Shown piece after piece: positions 37,864 through 50,713 of a stretch of DNA of 64,000 bases (position 1 is its first letter; the number at the start of each line of letters is the position of its first letter). The DNA comes from Cycas panzhihuaensis (Eukaryota > Cycadophyta), in contig CM041465.1 of assembly GCA_023213395.1 (NCBI GenBank), positions 114,149,741 through 114,213,740 of the forward strand. The letters run 5' to 3'. A model generated the notes under the pieces. It was not told where the DNA came from. It saw only the letters and a program-made list of their open reading frames with translations, and ran no database searches. The position numbers and the translations under genes were made by a program.

Positions 37864-38363
37864 CTGTAAAACACCCAAGAAACTAGTTAAAACCCATTTA
37901 AACCTACCTTCTTATCTTCAGGACTATCCCTCATTCCTCTCTGATTAAGGTTTGGCTCTCCTTTAGGCCATCTTTTATGTTTTTCAGCATATCTGACCTT
38001 GCACTGCACTAAACTCTGTGGTACCACAGAGTTTAGCATGGGGCCCGCTAAGATTTTAGCACAATCTCAGTGGCCCTGCAGCAAAGATTGTAGTACCACG
38101 ATCTTTGTCGCAGTGCCAATGTCATGCCCATATTATGGGGGGTTTCCTACCCAAAAAATTAAAAAAATTTATCTAGGTGGGCCATGCTATGGCCCATTAG
38201 GACCATGGCTACCTAATGCCCTAGTCCCCCCTCTTGATGGGTCTAATTCAGACTCCAAGAGATCGTCATTCACCCTTAAGGGACCCAAAACTACACAAAA
38301 AAATAACAAAAAACCACAAAACTTAAATAATAAAATGGGTTAGAGAATGGGTGATCCACTCAC
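37864..38363 (-). other. Intron 1 of the A PMD gene
   Basis: 500 nt, donor CTA|GTGAGTGG, acceptor GTGTTTTACAG. Phase 0, collinear with intron 1 of B and E. Confidence 0.7.
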
Positions 38364-38387
38364 TAGATCTGGCCTTGCTACTGCCAT

Positions 38388-39112
38388 CTCATCTCCCTGG
38401 TCTCACTAAATATCTCTACATCCTAATACGATAGTCTGATATCTCCTTGTGTGCCTCTGAAGTCAAGCGATGGTTCGTTGTGTAAGGAGAAGGGCTCTGA
38501 ATCGATCATGAGCCTGTGAAAATAAATTACATTTTCATCGAGTTTTCCTTATATAGGTGGGGGCCCCGACACCTACCTCTTTCATTTCTCTCGACGGCAA
38601 CACTTGAGACCATTTCTCTTCCTTGATCATCTTTGCCTTCTAGGCCTATCTCCCATTTCACCTCCATGGCCTTCTTTTTCTTGACCCTCTCAGTGCATTT
38701 ATGTCACCCCCCTCTTTGGCCTTGCAAGGTCCCTTCTACCTTATTTTACATGCCACCTGCATATATACTTGAGTTTATATTTATTTATCCCATTTTGTCA
38801 TCCTAAACCCATTTTTTCTGCCCCTTCATGCCTCTAGAGCTCCCAAAGGAAGCATCCCCTCTACTTGGGACCGTACTTCACTTCCTTTAAGTGACCTTGG
38901 CACCCCTAGAGGAGTCTTTTCGCTGCCGATTCTTTCCTGTCTTCTAAATAGTGTCATTTGCCCTCAGGTAGCCTCATCTCTGGGTCTTCCTGCCCTGCGT
39001 GGCCTTTATTGACAGCCACTCGAGTCCCTTGTGATGGTTCATATCATTGAGTCCTCTTCACTTACTGATCCCGTCAGCACTTTCTCTTTATTAAGACCTC
39101 AATTCTTTTGTC
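38388..39112. other. A region between PMD promoter and second RNase H
   Basis: It contains the PMD gene's 5' untranslated region and TATA box (minus strand, 38549-38555, inside CCTATATAAGG) and a sense-strand approach to the second RNase H. Short open frames here are not conserved between A and E. Confidence 0.55.
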
Positions 39113-42088
39113 ACGGTGTTACTCATTTTCATCGATGGCAGAAGTTGTGGTATCCTTGGCCCTTCCACTACTGTGTGGATTCTCCGTGATCATTCCAGAC
39201 ATAACTTCATGCATTCTGGGATCTTCCTTCTTGAGGCCACCAATAATGAAGCTGAGTACACAGGTGTTATTAAGGCATGGAATCACGTCTATGGGATGGT
39301 CTTCTATGCTTAGAAGGATGTAACTAGCTAAGGTGTGGTTAGGCTATAAATAGGATCTTAACAGCAAGAAAGAACACCATGCAGGGCATCCGTGCGTCAG
39401 AGCACAGATTCGGGACCCATGAATGGTGCCCAATTGCCTTAGGGAAATCTTCAGAAAAGGACGTAAGGCGAGGCTTTGCGTCATCCCAAAAGAAGAGGCC
39501 CACCTATCACTTGGATGGCCGAGAAGAGGAAGGAGGACTCTAGGAAGTTATGCCTTCTCATGGGAGGGAGAAGGCAATGTGTAAGTAGACATGTGTGAGA
39601 TGTGATGTCCTATGTGTGGGCTAGATGGGGTATGAGAAATGTGTGGCTCACACCTAAGTCCTATCTATACATGATATAAATAGCTATAAAAAGAATTCGT
39701 AAATACAAGAATGAGTTTTTTCCCTCTTTGTTTCCTATGTGTCTTTAGCATGCGACGTGTGCATAAAAGAAACATGGCAGAAAAAAGGACAAAAATAGGA
39801 CAAGGAATACCTAAAAAAGAAGCATGATTAGGATGTTGCGCCCTTCTGCTCTTTACGCACTCATCCACTTAAACTCGTCGTGCAAGTGTGGGGCTAGTCA
39901 ATGATGGTTTCCATGAATAGATGAGGGGCTACCTTACCTTCCCCAACATGTGAAAGCAAAGCAACAGAAAAAAGAGCAAAGAAGTAAATGAAAGCACTAC
40001 TAGCTAGAGACTAACCTATCAAGAAGTCTACCTTCTTTGTACTTTCGTTGTCGCAAACCTACCAAGCACAAAACAAAGGTTTCTCCCTCTTGGAAGAGGG
40101 GGCTACCAAATATGCCTAATATGTATATAAATATAAGAAGTAGTTAATAAATCAAGTTAAAAATATTACACTCTACTCCAAAACCTCCAAGTAAGACTCA
40201 AATTAAAGCAACACCAAACAGTGACTAAGATGAGGAAGTTAGCCTCGGAATGGCCAACTTACCCACAAGTACCTCCATATAGCCTCAATAGGGGGGAAAC
40301 CAGGGTGTGATAGTTATACGGGACAACAAACAAAAGAGGTGATAAACCAATAAAATGGTACATAGACAAACCTAAGAGACGAAGTGCTATGGGTAACAAA
40401 TTATCAAGCTGGGGCAAGCCAAGGATCACAAACTGACTGGGATGGGTAACTACCTAAGAGTGTAGGTCTGAAACTAGCGTGGCAAGTGTTGCCAATGCTA
40501 TTTTTCAGAACTGGAAACAAGCTCTCACTATCCCTAACCCAACTCCAAAGAGAGGCATGGAGTGAAAGAGGAAGGAAGGGAAAGGTAAAACCCTTGGGGA
40601 GAAGGCCAACAAGGGGACTAATCCTGCCTTTCTCCCTTCACCCATCTTTATGCAACCCTCTTGCACAGCCACCCTAGAGTGAGCTTGCAGGAAAGGACAG
40701 GAGAAGTACTACAAAATAAGGAGCAACCGGCAAGCTCCTCTGAGATGCAAGGATAGGAGCAAAGATGGTCTTAAAACTACTCATAAAAGAAATTAAAAAA
40801 CCAAGAAACTTAAGGGACCATTGAAGGAGGAAGGAGCTTGATTCTACCAAAAATCTAAGGGAAAAGCCTGAGCCAAATAGATTTTTCAGACCTGGGTTGA
40901 AGAGGAGGAAAACATGGATGCAATTCTGAGATCTTAGAGTTTGCTTGTTAAGATGCTATGAGTACCCTCCTTCCATGAAATAGACCTGAAAAAAGGGAGC
41001 CTGAAGTTGCTAAAGCAGGGTCTGAGATGCAATAGGTGTCCTGTGGAAGAGGAGCCAGAGTAGAGGAGCAGATCCTGTGAAGGTTGTAGAGTGAGTGCTG
41101 GAGTAAAGAGCCAAAAAATGAACCAAGAAGAAGAGCAAATGGATTAGTTTTTGAGTTTTATACTCACCCCAACCCTAAATGAACATTTAGGGTTATGGTG
41201 GGGGTTAATACCCACAGGCGCCATGTGGCAATTCTACAGAAAGAGCGGGAATCACCAAGGCAGTTTTAAAAAATGAGTTTAAACAATCGCACCACGGTAA
41301 ACTTCGTGGTACCACTAAGTTTGCAGTAGTGTGAGACTAAAAATCAAAATTAAGGTAGACCTGAGGCTTAGAGCCAAACAGAAAGGTGTGCAGACACTGG
41401 GCAGGCTGGGAGCTCATGCCCAAGTGGCTGGAAAGTGGCCGACAGAGAGCGATGAGTCTCGGCGGGGGTCCTATCACACCTAGAAGGAGACCCAAAGTGA
41501 TGACAGGAGCGTTGACGTGAGCGGGTCATGACCAACGATGACGTTTGAGGAGCTGTGGAGGCGTTGCTAGCAGCTGAGTGCTATATAGGGTGTATGACTC
41601 ACTGACGAGTGCCCCATGGTGGGTCTTCATAGGCTGAATAATATGCGGCAGGCATAAGCAACGTGACCAGGCAAGAAAGCAATGCAATCACATAAATGGT
41701 AAGTAAGCATGCATCAAACAACACTCTAAACGACTCTTACCAAGTGATAGCTAAAGGTGAGAAGTATATACTTGTGCTTGCCTGAGATGACCCATCTCAA
41801 GTCCATTCCTAGTAGCCAGGAAACAAGGCCCTTATCGATGCACTCTGCTTTTACCATGGACCCATCGTTCTCTTCTGCGACTCTCAAGTTGTGGTGTCCC
41901 ATCTCACCCAGGTCTACTAGGTGCAGTGCCCATGCTTGAGAGCCCTCGCCTCAACCACTAGGTCCTTGTTGGCTTGTTTTCCATATGTTGATATCTAACA
42001 TATCCCTCAGGCTCTCAACGCTAAGGTAGATAGCTCGGTTCATCTCATCCTTGAGTAGCACCTTCCTCTCTTTGCTGATCTACCTTGA
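39113..42088 (+). pseudogene. Second RNase H of element A (archaeal/bacterial type), split by a solo LTR
   Basis: RNase H degrades the RNA of RNA-DNA hybrids. The coding parts are 39113-39277 and 41831-42088: 165 + 258 = 423 nt, exactly the length of the copy in E (57633-57211). Motifs: LIFIDG (first Asp), ATNNEAEY (Glu), CDSQVVVSHL (Asp), KVDSSV (last Asp). This pattern is that of archaeal/bacterial-type RNase H, distinct from the gypsy RNase H that follows RT at about 33430. Start: the E ATG is ACG here (39113). The final TGA (42086) is shared with E; two other stops are decay. The gene lies in the sense orientation next to the 3' LTR. Confidence 0.8.
39278..41825 (-). repeat. Solo LTR, second gypsy family (LTR2)
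   Basis: The 2,548-bp LTR in minus orientation (TGGAATC...GGAAACA) is homologous over its length to the E LTR at 54174-56852. It is flanked by AGGCA (39273-39277) and AGGCC (41826-41830), a 5-bp duplication with one change, and sits within the second RNase H of A. A solo LTR arises by recombination between the two LTRs of an insertion. It has TATAAA (complement of 41157-41162) and an 11-bp inverted repeat at about 41171-41194. Confidence 0.88.
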
Positions 42089-42588
42089 GAGTCTTCTCTG
42101 GTTGCCCAGGTGCCCAAGTCTCGAGTCATCTTGTCCTTCACATCGTGATCCGTTTGCACCTCTGAAAGTTGGCCACTAATGAGGTTAAACTATGGCAACC
42201 ACCAAGTTTATTTTCTTCACTCTACTCTTAACATCTTAGCATATAACTCTTGCTATTCTTGGCTTATGTTTGTACATAGCACTTTATCCATGACATCTAT
42301 CTAATTTTATGTGTGGTCCTTACCACCCTTCCATTCTACTCTTACGATGGGGGAATCCCCCTCATGCTCTATCATTGCCTATTGTCTATACAGTGATACA
42401 TAGGTAGCCCCTATGTTATCTTGTCCTTGCCTCTACACCCATGCATTCTGCCATGACACTCGTTGTTGCCTTTGTCTTGCACCATTGTTATAATTATTTA
42501 TATATATATGTGCTAATAACATTATGTTACCAATATTTGTTGTCGCATTACGCCTCTAAGCTACGAGGCTCTACTGCCAAGGGGGCAG
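42089..42588 (+). other. A 3' spacer and polypurine tract
   Basis: No frame is visible in 42089-42570; the stretch matches the B 3' spacer at 7719-8050 in reverse complement. CCAAGGGGGCAG at 42577-42588, directly before the 3' LTR, is the polypurine tract; E has the same sequence and B a G-to-A variant. Confidence 0.75.
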
Positions 42589-45500
42589 TGTTTCCCAACT
42601 ACAGGGAATGGTTTTTTAGCAAGTCGATGTAGGTAAGTATAGATATGCTTCTATCCTTTGCCTTTACCACCTCTCTAGAAAGGTAAATCAAAGTGTCCTT
42701 TCATTACATAGCTAATTGATATATTTGAGTGATCATCTTACATTTGTTACTTGATCATATTGCTTAATACTCTTTCAGCCTATGATGATATGTGGGACAT
42801 GCATCCCCATGGCACTCCACAACCCTCCTATGGACCTCCATGTTGTCTTAAGAATCACTCAGCCTATGTGATCCATCACACCCCCTTGCCAAATCACAAC
42901 CCTTAGCATCCTGCTAAGTGTGATTGGTACATCCCTATTCTAGTTACTAGTTTCCTAGGAACCTTACCGCTCCTATACCCCATCTAGTTTAGGTCATCCT
43001 CTTCATATGACTGTCTCTAGCCACTTAGACAAAGGGTTGACCCCTCTTAGGCCTAGGGTACCCTCCCTTAGGGCTCCTAGGCACCTGTTTCTGTCTTGTT
43101 TTTACCTCTATCACCGCACTATGGCAAATGTTGCAATACTGCATTAAACTTCATAATACTGCAAAGTTTGCTGCAGGGTGACTATCATAAAACATTATTT
43201 AAAATTTGTCATGGAAATTTTTACTTTTTTCTTGAAATTACCATGTGGCTTAGACACCCCTCAAATTCTACTGTAACCCTAATCATCCATTCAAGCTAGG
43301 GTTAGGTATAAAGACCAAAAGAACTTCATTTTCCATCTCTTCTTCCACCTACTCTCCTCTCTTCTTCTTCTTTCACAAGTAGTTTTCTGTAGGAACACCT
43401 TGCAACACCTAAGTTCCATGTGCTCTGGCCTAAGATCTGCCCTCTGCAGCTCACTAACAAGATTCTCCAAGTAAGGATACACTTCAAGTGTCACCTCCAT
43501 GCCCTATCAACGAGTTTCAGCAAGTTTATCTCCAAGTTTCATTGCTCTTTCAAGAATCTACCTATAAGCATCATAAATCTATCATTTTTTACTAGTTTCT
43601 CAGGAAGACCTATCTCTAATTCAGCCCAATATGTATCATCTCATATTTCCTCTATTTTTTTCCTTTTAAACTTTCTTAAAAGAGATTAGATCATTTGGGA
43701 TATCTTTATTTTTCCAGCTTTCTAGTACATACAGGAGGTAGTCCCTCCGTTCCTTTCTTTCTGTCCATGTCATCTTCTTACACTCTCTTGGTTTCTCCAA
43801 GGAGACTATAGGGAGAGGACCTCAAAGAATGAGAGAAAGGAGACAAGACAGGTTTTGTACCTTACTAGGCCTACTCCTCAAGGGTAAACCCCCTTCTCCT
43901 CTTTCCTCTCCTCCACTCGTGCCTTTCTTAAGCTACTAGGGAGCTTTTGAAAGTAGGTTAGTGCTGGATATCGATGTACGTAGCCCCTTGCTTCACTATT
44001 TCATATCTGAGTGCCTCACTTAGGTAGATCTTTTGACCATGGGTAGTGTCTTATACCTACCTTGGGTCTTTTCTTAATTAATGTTGTAATTTGTTGTACA
44101 TAGCAATACTTGCAAAATAAATGATATTTGTAAAACTCATGCTATTTGTCTCTCTTATTATTTATTGCGATTAGGCTATCCTAACTTGTTGTTTCCTATG
44201 CCTAGAGGCAACCTGGAGGTGCACTTGTTGGAGGGTTAGCCATTCCGAGGCTAACTATCCATATCCCTTGTCTTGTGTTATTGGCTTTGAGGAGATTTGG
44301 AGTTGTTATCTGGTTGGAGGTTTACTTGTCTTGATAATGCTTTAACTTATAATATTCTTAGCATTTTATAGCTACAAATATATATATATTTACTTGGCAT
44401 TCTAGTAGCCCCTTGGAAAAGGGTAGAAAATCTTTGTGATTGCAGGTTTATCACTCCATTCATGGAGAAGGACAAACTGCTATTTGGGTACATTTCTTTG
44501 CTTTCCTTTTCCTTGGTCATTTCAACTAGCATAATTCCTTTTCCTTTGCCTTCTTGCTTTCTTCCTCTTGCTTTGGGGAAGGTAAGGAAGCCTCTATATT
44601 GCTCGTGTATTGGGAGAAGGAAAAAAAGAAGTGGGTGTGGTGCAAGATGGTGACTTCGCTTTAGCCACATCATTTTCTAGGTACACTGCCTCCCTTTTGT
44701 AGATCTTTTCTCTACTTTAAGTTTGCGTATTTGTATGATAAGAATGTAAAAGGAAAAGATAAAAGAGAATTGATTTGCACCATCCATCTACATATGCACA
44801 TTAGATTGCATGTTAAGAAAGAGCACAAAATAGGAGATATCCCCTTTCCTCTTTCTATTTGATTGCATGCAACCTCCTAGTATTTGCATCATTGTCACAC
44901 ATCTTGTGTGTTAGATTAGTTTGCCTTTCTTATCCCCTTTCCCTTTGTTTAAAGTGAAAAGAGAGCGAGGGTTTATATTAGAAAGAAAATGAGAGAAAGT
45001 ATATTCATTGTCTTTTATATATACACTTCCTTTATCTCTTATTTGCATACATAACTGATTAGACACTGTTTCGGTATTGCACATAGAAGGTAGACTCCTT
45101 CATCCATAGGATGTTGGGAACTACTTCTGCCATCATTCTTTGCTCCCCTAAAACTCACTTTAGGTGGGTTGGTTCAAGGAGGATTCATCCTCTAAGACCT
45201 CCTCCTCTAACCCTATCACATTCATACTAATCTAGCAATACCAACACTCTCTACTTTGGGTCGGTCTCGTGTGAGAGGTGGTTGCCCAATACCATCCTTA
45301 TAAGTGTGTACCTCCCACTACTTATCTACATATATCCTATCTATATCCCTTCATCAACCATAAGGATCTGCTTCCTCGTTGGGTCTTACCCTTCCTTTTT
45401 GGCCATCCAAGGGTAGGAAGACCTGTATTTTGAGGTTACTTGGGAAACTAAGAATATCTCTTGCTTGTGCTATCCCAAAACCAAAACTAAGTTACCTAGA

Positions 45501-45665
45501 GGAAGTTTTGTGCCATTCATGGGTCCCGAACCTGCGTTCCAATGCACAAACGCCCTATGTGGGTGTTTCATTTCACTTGTTGGATTGACCCCTTTACTCC
45601 AGATCCTTTCGTTGACTGACTTAATCCTAACCAGGTATAGTTACCATCCCATAGATATGATTCCA
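42589..45665 (+). repeat. 3' LTR of element A (LTR1)
   Basis: The 3,077-bp LTR runs from TGTTTCCCAAC to GATTCCA and keeps the canonical ends that the 5' copy has lost. CCTTC (45666-45670) follows as the target duplication. TATAAA and the telomere-like stem lie near 43280-43320. Confidence 0.92.
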
Positions 45666-45670
45666 CCTTC

Positions 45671-46019
45671 CTTCATTCATAATAAGTATAGTTACCTCTT
45701 TAAGTAGATTTGATTCGTTACTGATTTGGTCATATACAAGCCTTCCAATTGGGTCCATAATCCTACTACTATCTACTCCCCTATGATGTTGAATAGAACT
45801 TCATCTTCTAACCACAATCGTATTATGTTAAGAGCCCTTTTATCTAGATCATCCCATTTATTATCATTCATCCCTGCAGGTTTCTTCAATTTGCCTACAA
45901 GATCTCTGTACAAACCTTATTGTACTAGAACATCATATGCTTTTAACTTCCACAACTCGAAATTATTCTTGCCATTGAATTTCTCCACCTCGAACTTTGC
46001 ATTCACTAGTTTCTCCATT
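45671..46019 (-). pseudogene. gag: Copia D' gag, N-terminal part
   Basis: From ATG (46019-46017, minus strand) the frame matches the start of the C and D gags (NGKNNFE-type segment, complement of about 45955-45990) until 45671, where element A interrupts it. It continues in frame at 44-1. Stops interrupt it, and the copy is partial. Confidence 0.85.
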
Positions 46020-46090
46020 TGGTGTAGAAAAATCTGACACCAAAACCTTTATAAACTCGTTGCAAAAATAAAAGTGGATCTAATACCACT
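46020..46090 (-). promoter_or_regulatory. Primer-binding site and leader of copia D'
   Basis: The complement of 46074-46088 gives TGGTATTAGATCCAC, a decayed form of the initiator-Met tRNA site, two bases after the LTR end. The rest is the short leader before the D' gag. Confidence 0.7.
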
Positions 46091-46740
46091 TGTTGAGAGG
46101 ACAAGGTCCTAATAACCTAAAACTGGCACCAAGATCTAAACTATTTTGCAAGTAGTTACAGGACTAGAAACTGAAATTTAAGATGCAAGTTCTTAAACTA
46201 GAGATAATACAATAAAATAAATAAGAAAGCTAAGCATCACATATACACCAGATATAACATGGTAAAATCCTAACAGTGTGCTAGGGAAACATCCACACAG
46301 GAAAGGTATTGATCTTTATTATTAATGAATGGAGAAATATACATAATATATAGCAGAATGCTGACAAGAACAACAACCAACCACCCAACTCCTCACAGTA
46401 TATCCAATACATCGAACATAATGAAAAACACCTTAAATTAAGCTATATGAAAGAGTCATATAAGGCACAAATCTTGACCATAAAATCTAGGGTATTTTGA
46501 GTGAATGACCCTAATTCTCTTTATAATTTAGTATGCTTTTTAGTGCTAGCTTTATGGGTTGGTGGGTATCACCCTCGAACCCCCTCTTTGTGGGGGCATT
46601 CCAACTCTCCCCCACACCCCCTCATCCAAGGGGGGCTCCCGGCCCCCTTGGAATGCCCCACAAAAGTTTGGGGAGGGAAATTATACTGCTAACTTATCAA
46701 AATTTTAGCCTCCAAAACATTGTTGTCACATTATCTAACA
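46091..46740 (-). repeat. Shared LTR of copia D' and D
   Basis: The 650-bp LTR starts TGTTAGATAATGTG and ends CTCTCAACA on the minus strand. On one side it is followed by the primer-binding site and gag start of D', on the other it is preceded by the polypurine tract of D. It thus serves as the 5' LTR of one element and the 3' LTR of the next. A G/C-rich hairpin (arms 46587-46604 and 46648-46665) lies within it. The poly(A) signal complement TTTATT is near 46315. Confidence 0.88.
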
Positions 46741-46788
46741 ATCTCCACCTTGACAACAACTTACCTAAAACCTTTCCTAGACCATTCA
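46741..46788 (-). promoter_or_regulatory. Polypurine tract and 3' end of copia D
   Basis: On the minus strand AAGGTGGAGAT lies directly before the LTR, identical to the C polypurine tract. Confidence 0.8.
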
Positions 46789-49700
46789 TTACCTTTTCTA
46801 CAAGCCAAGAGAAGTCAAACACCATTTGAACTTCTCTAATAGTACTAGTTTTATGAATATATCAACATAATTCTATTTTGTGTTAAGCTTCTCAAGTGCC
46901 ACTCCACCTGCTTCCACAACCTATTTAACAAAATGGTACTTAAGAGTAATATGCTTTATCCTACTATGATAAGTTGGATTCTTTGCTAAGTAAATGGCCT
47001 TTTAACTGTTACAAAATACCTTTATCTTTTTCTATTTCCTTCTAAGCTCAACCAATAAACCCTATAACCAGATTGCTTCTTTACAAGCATGTGCTGCAGC
47101 AACATATTCAACTTCTAAAGTTAATAATGCAATTATGCTCTACAATTTTAACATCCAACAAACTGGACCATTTACAAGAGTGAATACATAACTTGAAGTA
47201 GATCTTCTCTTATCTAAATTTCCTACAAAGTTTAAATTAACATATCCATAAACTTGATTACTTGTACCTCTAAAGGTGATGCAATAGTCACTTGTGCCTC
47301 TCAAATACTAAAACATCCATTTCACTACTGCCCAATGTTCCTTTCATAGATTCGCTGTAAACTTACTACCTACACTAATTACATGTGAAATGTCAAGTCT
47401 TGTACATACCATAACATACATCAAACTTCCTACTTTACTAGCATAAGGCACATGAGACATATAATCCTTTTTTTCTTTATTACTAGGACTCATACTTAAA
47501 GAAAGCTTAAAATAGGAAGCCAACGGGATACTCACTAGTTTCATATTTTCCATACAAAACCTAGGTAATACCTTCTCCATATATTTCTGCTGTGATAACT
47601 ATAGCTTACTATTTTTCCTATCTCTATGTATCTCCATACCTAAGATTTGTTTTGTAGCGCTTAAATCCTTCATATCAAAAGTCCTAGCTAATTAAGCCTT
47701 TAACTTATTGATTTCTGCCATGCTTTTGCTTGCAACCAGCATCTCGTCAACATACAACACCAAGATAATAAATAAGCCATTGTCTAATAATTTAAAGTAA
47801 ACACAATAATCATATTCACATCTTTTAAAATTTTGGCTCTCTATGAAGGCATCAAACTTCTTGTACCATTGCCTGGTTGATTACTTCAGGCTATACAATG
47901 ATTTCCTGAGCCTATAAATAAGTTTTTTTTTGCCATCTTATACAAGCCCTTTTGGTTGATCCATATAGATCTCCTCATCTAAATCTCCCCATAGAAGAGC
48001 TATTTTTACATCTAACTGCTCCAACTCTAAATCAAGAAAAGCTACCAATGCCAACAGAACTCGAATTGAAACAAGTTTGACAACTGGTGAAAAGACCTCA
48101 TGAAAATCAATACCTGCTTTATATGCAAAGTCTTTAGCCACCAATTTTGCCTTGTATTTGTCAACCTTTCTATTAATATCTATTTTCTTCTTAAAAACCC
48201 ATCTACAACCAACAGTCTTCCTACTATGTAGAATTCCTACCAAGTCCCATGAATTATTTTTCTTCAAGGCGTCTATCTCTTCCTACCTAGCCCTCTTCCA
48301 TTTCTCACTATGGATATCATTGATTGCTTACTAATAGCATGTAGGCTTACCATCATTAGAAACCAAACTAATAAAAATAGAAGGGCTATACCTGTCAGGT
48401 AGATGAGTAACTCATGTAGATCTTCTAATAGGAAGTGGAGGAGTATCCATATACTCCTATAAATCTACTACAGATTTATCTTCAAAGATCTTCCTTCTCT
48501 TCTATTTCCAAAGATGGCTAGGTTGCAAATATGACATGTTGATGTTTAACTTTTTGCTCCTATTTCACTTTAACTTCTACACTGTATGATTTTAGAAAGG
48601 GAGGTTCATTAAATATAACATCTCTATTAATAGTGATTTTATGGGTAGTAGGATCCCACAACTTGTATCCCTTCACACCATCTCTATCACCATAACCAAC
48701 AAAGATACATCTCTTGAATTTTAGGTCTAACTTTGAATGTTAACTTTTATTAGTCAAGGCATAAGTATCATAACCAAAAACATTTAAATTTACATAGTCA
48801 CATAGATGTCTAGTCTACACCTCTTCAGGAATCTTGCAATCTATTGCAAGTGATGGTGACTTATTTACTAAATAGCAAGTTATTTGTATAGCTTCTACCC
48901 ATAAGCCCTGCTCCACTCCTACATTACTTAGCATGCTTCTTGCTCTTTCTAAGAGTTTCCTATTCATGCACTCATTTATACTATTCTACTGTGGAGTATA
49001 GTTAGTGATCTTATTCCTTTTGATCCTAGATTCTCTATAGTAGTTCTTAAACTATAAGGAGTTGAACTCACCTCCATTGTCAGTTCTTAAACATTTGATT
49101 GACTTACTAGTGCTCTTCTTAACTAGATCCTTGAACTACTTAAATGCACTAAAAACTTCAGATTTCCTTTTTAAAAAATAGACCCATACCTTTCTGGAGT
49201 AATCATCTATAAATGTGACAAAGTATAATGATCCTCTATAAGATATTGAAGGGGATGGTCCCCACACATCTGAATGTACATAATCTAAAACACCTTTACT
49301 AGTGTGACTCCCTACTTTAAAGCTGGGTCTACACTACTTTCCAAAAATACAATGTTTAAAAAAAGCCAAATCTAAAAGTTATAAGTTAGGAAGTAACTTA
49401 TGATTCATCAACATCTTAAGTCCTCTCTCCCTTATGTGCCTAATTCTTTAATACCATAATTGAGCTAGATCTTATGTAGTCTTTGACACTCTAGTTGCAT
49501 GGTTGACATCTGTACTTCCCACTAAAATATAAAGGTTTCCTTTCTTTAAGGCTTTCATAACAACCAAGACACCCTTTGACACCTTTAAGACTCTTTTATG
49601 ACCTATGTACTTATAACCACCAGAATCTAGTTCACCCAAGGAAATCAGATTCCTTTTTAGATTAGGTACATGTCTAACTTTAGTTAATGTTCTCACTACA

Positions 49701-50713
49701 CCATCGAATATTTTAATTCTGATGCTACTAATACCTGTTGTCTTACAAGAAACTTCATTTCCCATAAGCACATAATCACCATCAAGAGGTTGGTATAACG
49801 AGAACCAACTCTTGTGTGGACACCTGTGGTGTAAAGCACTTAGATCTAATAACCAATCATGGTGATAATGAGAAACATTACAAGCAACTAAGACATCATT
49901 ATCCATACCTTGATTTGACTCCACTTGATTAGCCTCCTTTGCAAGAACCTCCTTTTTCTAGAACCCCTTCCCTTTGTAGCAATTCTTCTTGAGGTGACCT
50001 GTCTTTTTATAATGCCAATATTTGAGCTTACTCTTCTTGCCTTTTGACTTTGACCTTAATGTGTCCCTAGAGCTTTGTCCTCTCTCAATTGTTCTAGCCC
50101 TTGCTGTCATAGCTTATGGGGTGGAGGTTTCAAGACTAGACTTCTTCCTCACTTCTTCTATTAATAAAGCACTCACAATAAAATCATAGTCTAATTCATG
50201 TGTAGTGCTAAAATAAATTGAGGTAACAATATTATCCCAAGATTATGGTAATGAACATAATAAGGTAACAACCTTGTCTTCATCCTCAATTATGACATCA
50301 ATACTAGCCAACTAATAAATAAGAGTATTGAAAACATTCAAATGATTAGTAATTTTTATACCTTCCTTCATTCATAATGAGTACAGTTGCCTCTTCAAGT
50401 AGATTTGATTCGTCACTAATTTGGTCATATACAAGCCTTCCAACAGGGTCTATAATCCTACTATTGTATGCTCCCCTGCGATGTTGAATAGAAATTTATC
50501 TACCAAGTATAATTATATTATGCTAAGAGCCCTTTTGTCTAGATCATCCCATTCATCATTATCTATCCCTGTGGGTTTCTTTGATTTGCCTGCAAGAGCT
50601 CTGTACAAATATTATTGTACTAGAACATCATACACTTTTAACTTCCACAACTCAAAGTTATTCTTGTCATTGAATTTTGCCACCTCAAACTTTGCATTCG
50701 CTAGTTTTACCAT
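46789..50713 (-). pseudogene. gag-pol: Copia D gag-pol polyprotein
   Basis: The frame runs from ATG 50713 to a TAA at 46791-46789, collinear with C. It is more decayed: the zinc knuckle has lost two Cys (WHYKKTGHLKKNC, near 50010), the protease site reads DLSAL instead of DSGAS (near 49845), and the RT motif reads YVDE rather than YVDD (near 47745). GAG-pre-integrase, integrase, RT (48267-47700) and RNase H (about 47300-46900) can all be followed. Many stops and at least one frameshift are present. It is the same Tork-like family as C, but a separate and older-looking copy. Confidence 0.9.

Larger units (their letters stand above)
35943..38387 (-). pseudogene. A PMD gene, opposite strand to gag-pol, three exons
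   Basis: Read on the minus strand: TATATAA at 38555-38549; exon 1 38387-38364 (ATG, ending in RPDL); intron 1 38363-37864 (GTGAGT...TTTTACAG); exon 2 37863-36645 (1,219 nt, no net frameshift), with the PMD core YVFHLPQVRDVTVT and RILGVSTAG near 37690-37590 and a Gly/Asp-rich tail; intron 2 36644-36525 (120 nt, GTGAG, TACTGAC, CGTAG); exon 3 36524-35943, with LVEVVV and a coiled coil, ending at the TAG that B and E also have. Stops interrupt exons 2 and 3. The PMD family is named from established knowledge; a role in the element's life cycle is not known to me. Confidence 0.82.
45..45665 (+). mobile_element. Element A: full-length Ty3/gypsy (Tat-like) retrotransposon with nested insertions
   Basis: The element has two long LTRs in direct orientation (45-3149 and 42589-45665) that start TG/TA and end CA/TA. 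It is flanked by the perfect 5-bp duplication CCTTC (40-44 and 45666-45670). The target is the gag of copia D', whose frame continues across the junction. Reading A alone gives: LTR, primer-binding site, gag (3313-4643 and 26701-27567), gag-C/PR/RT/RNaseH/INT (30324-35171), an opposite-strand PMD gene (38387-35943), a second RNase H (39113-39277 and 41831-42088), a polypurine tract and LTR. Inserted within it are element B with copia C, and two solo LTRs. In a stretch of some 277 aligned bases near the LTR starts I counted 33 differences by eye, so the insertion is old. Confidence 0.9.

Noticed and set aside
35943-38387. Env-like gene downstream of integrase
   Set aside because: The frame is on the opposite strand, lacks a signal peptide or transmembrane pattern, and has PMD motifs.
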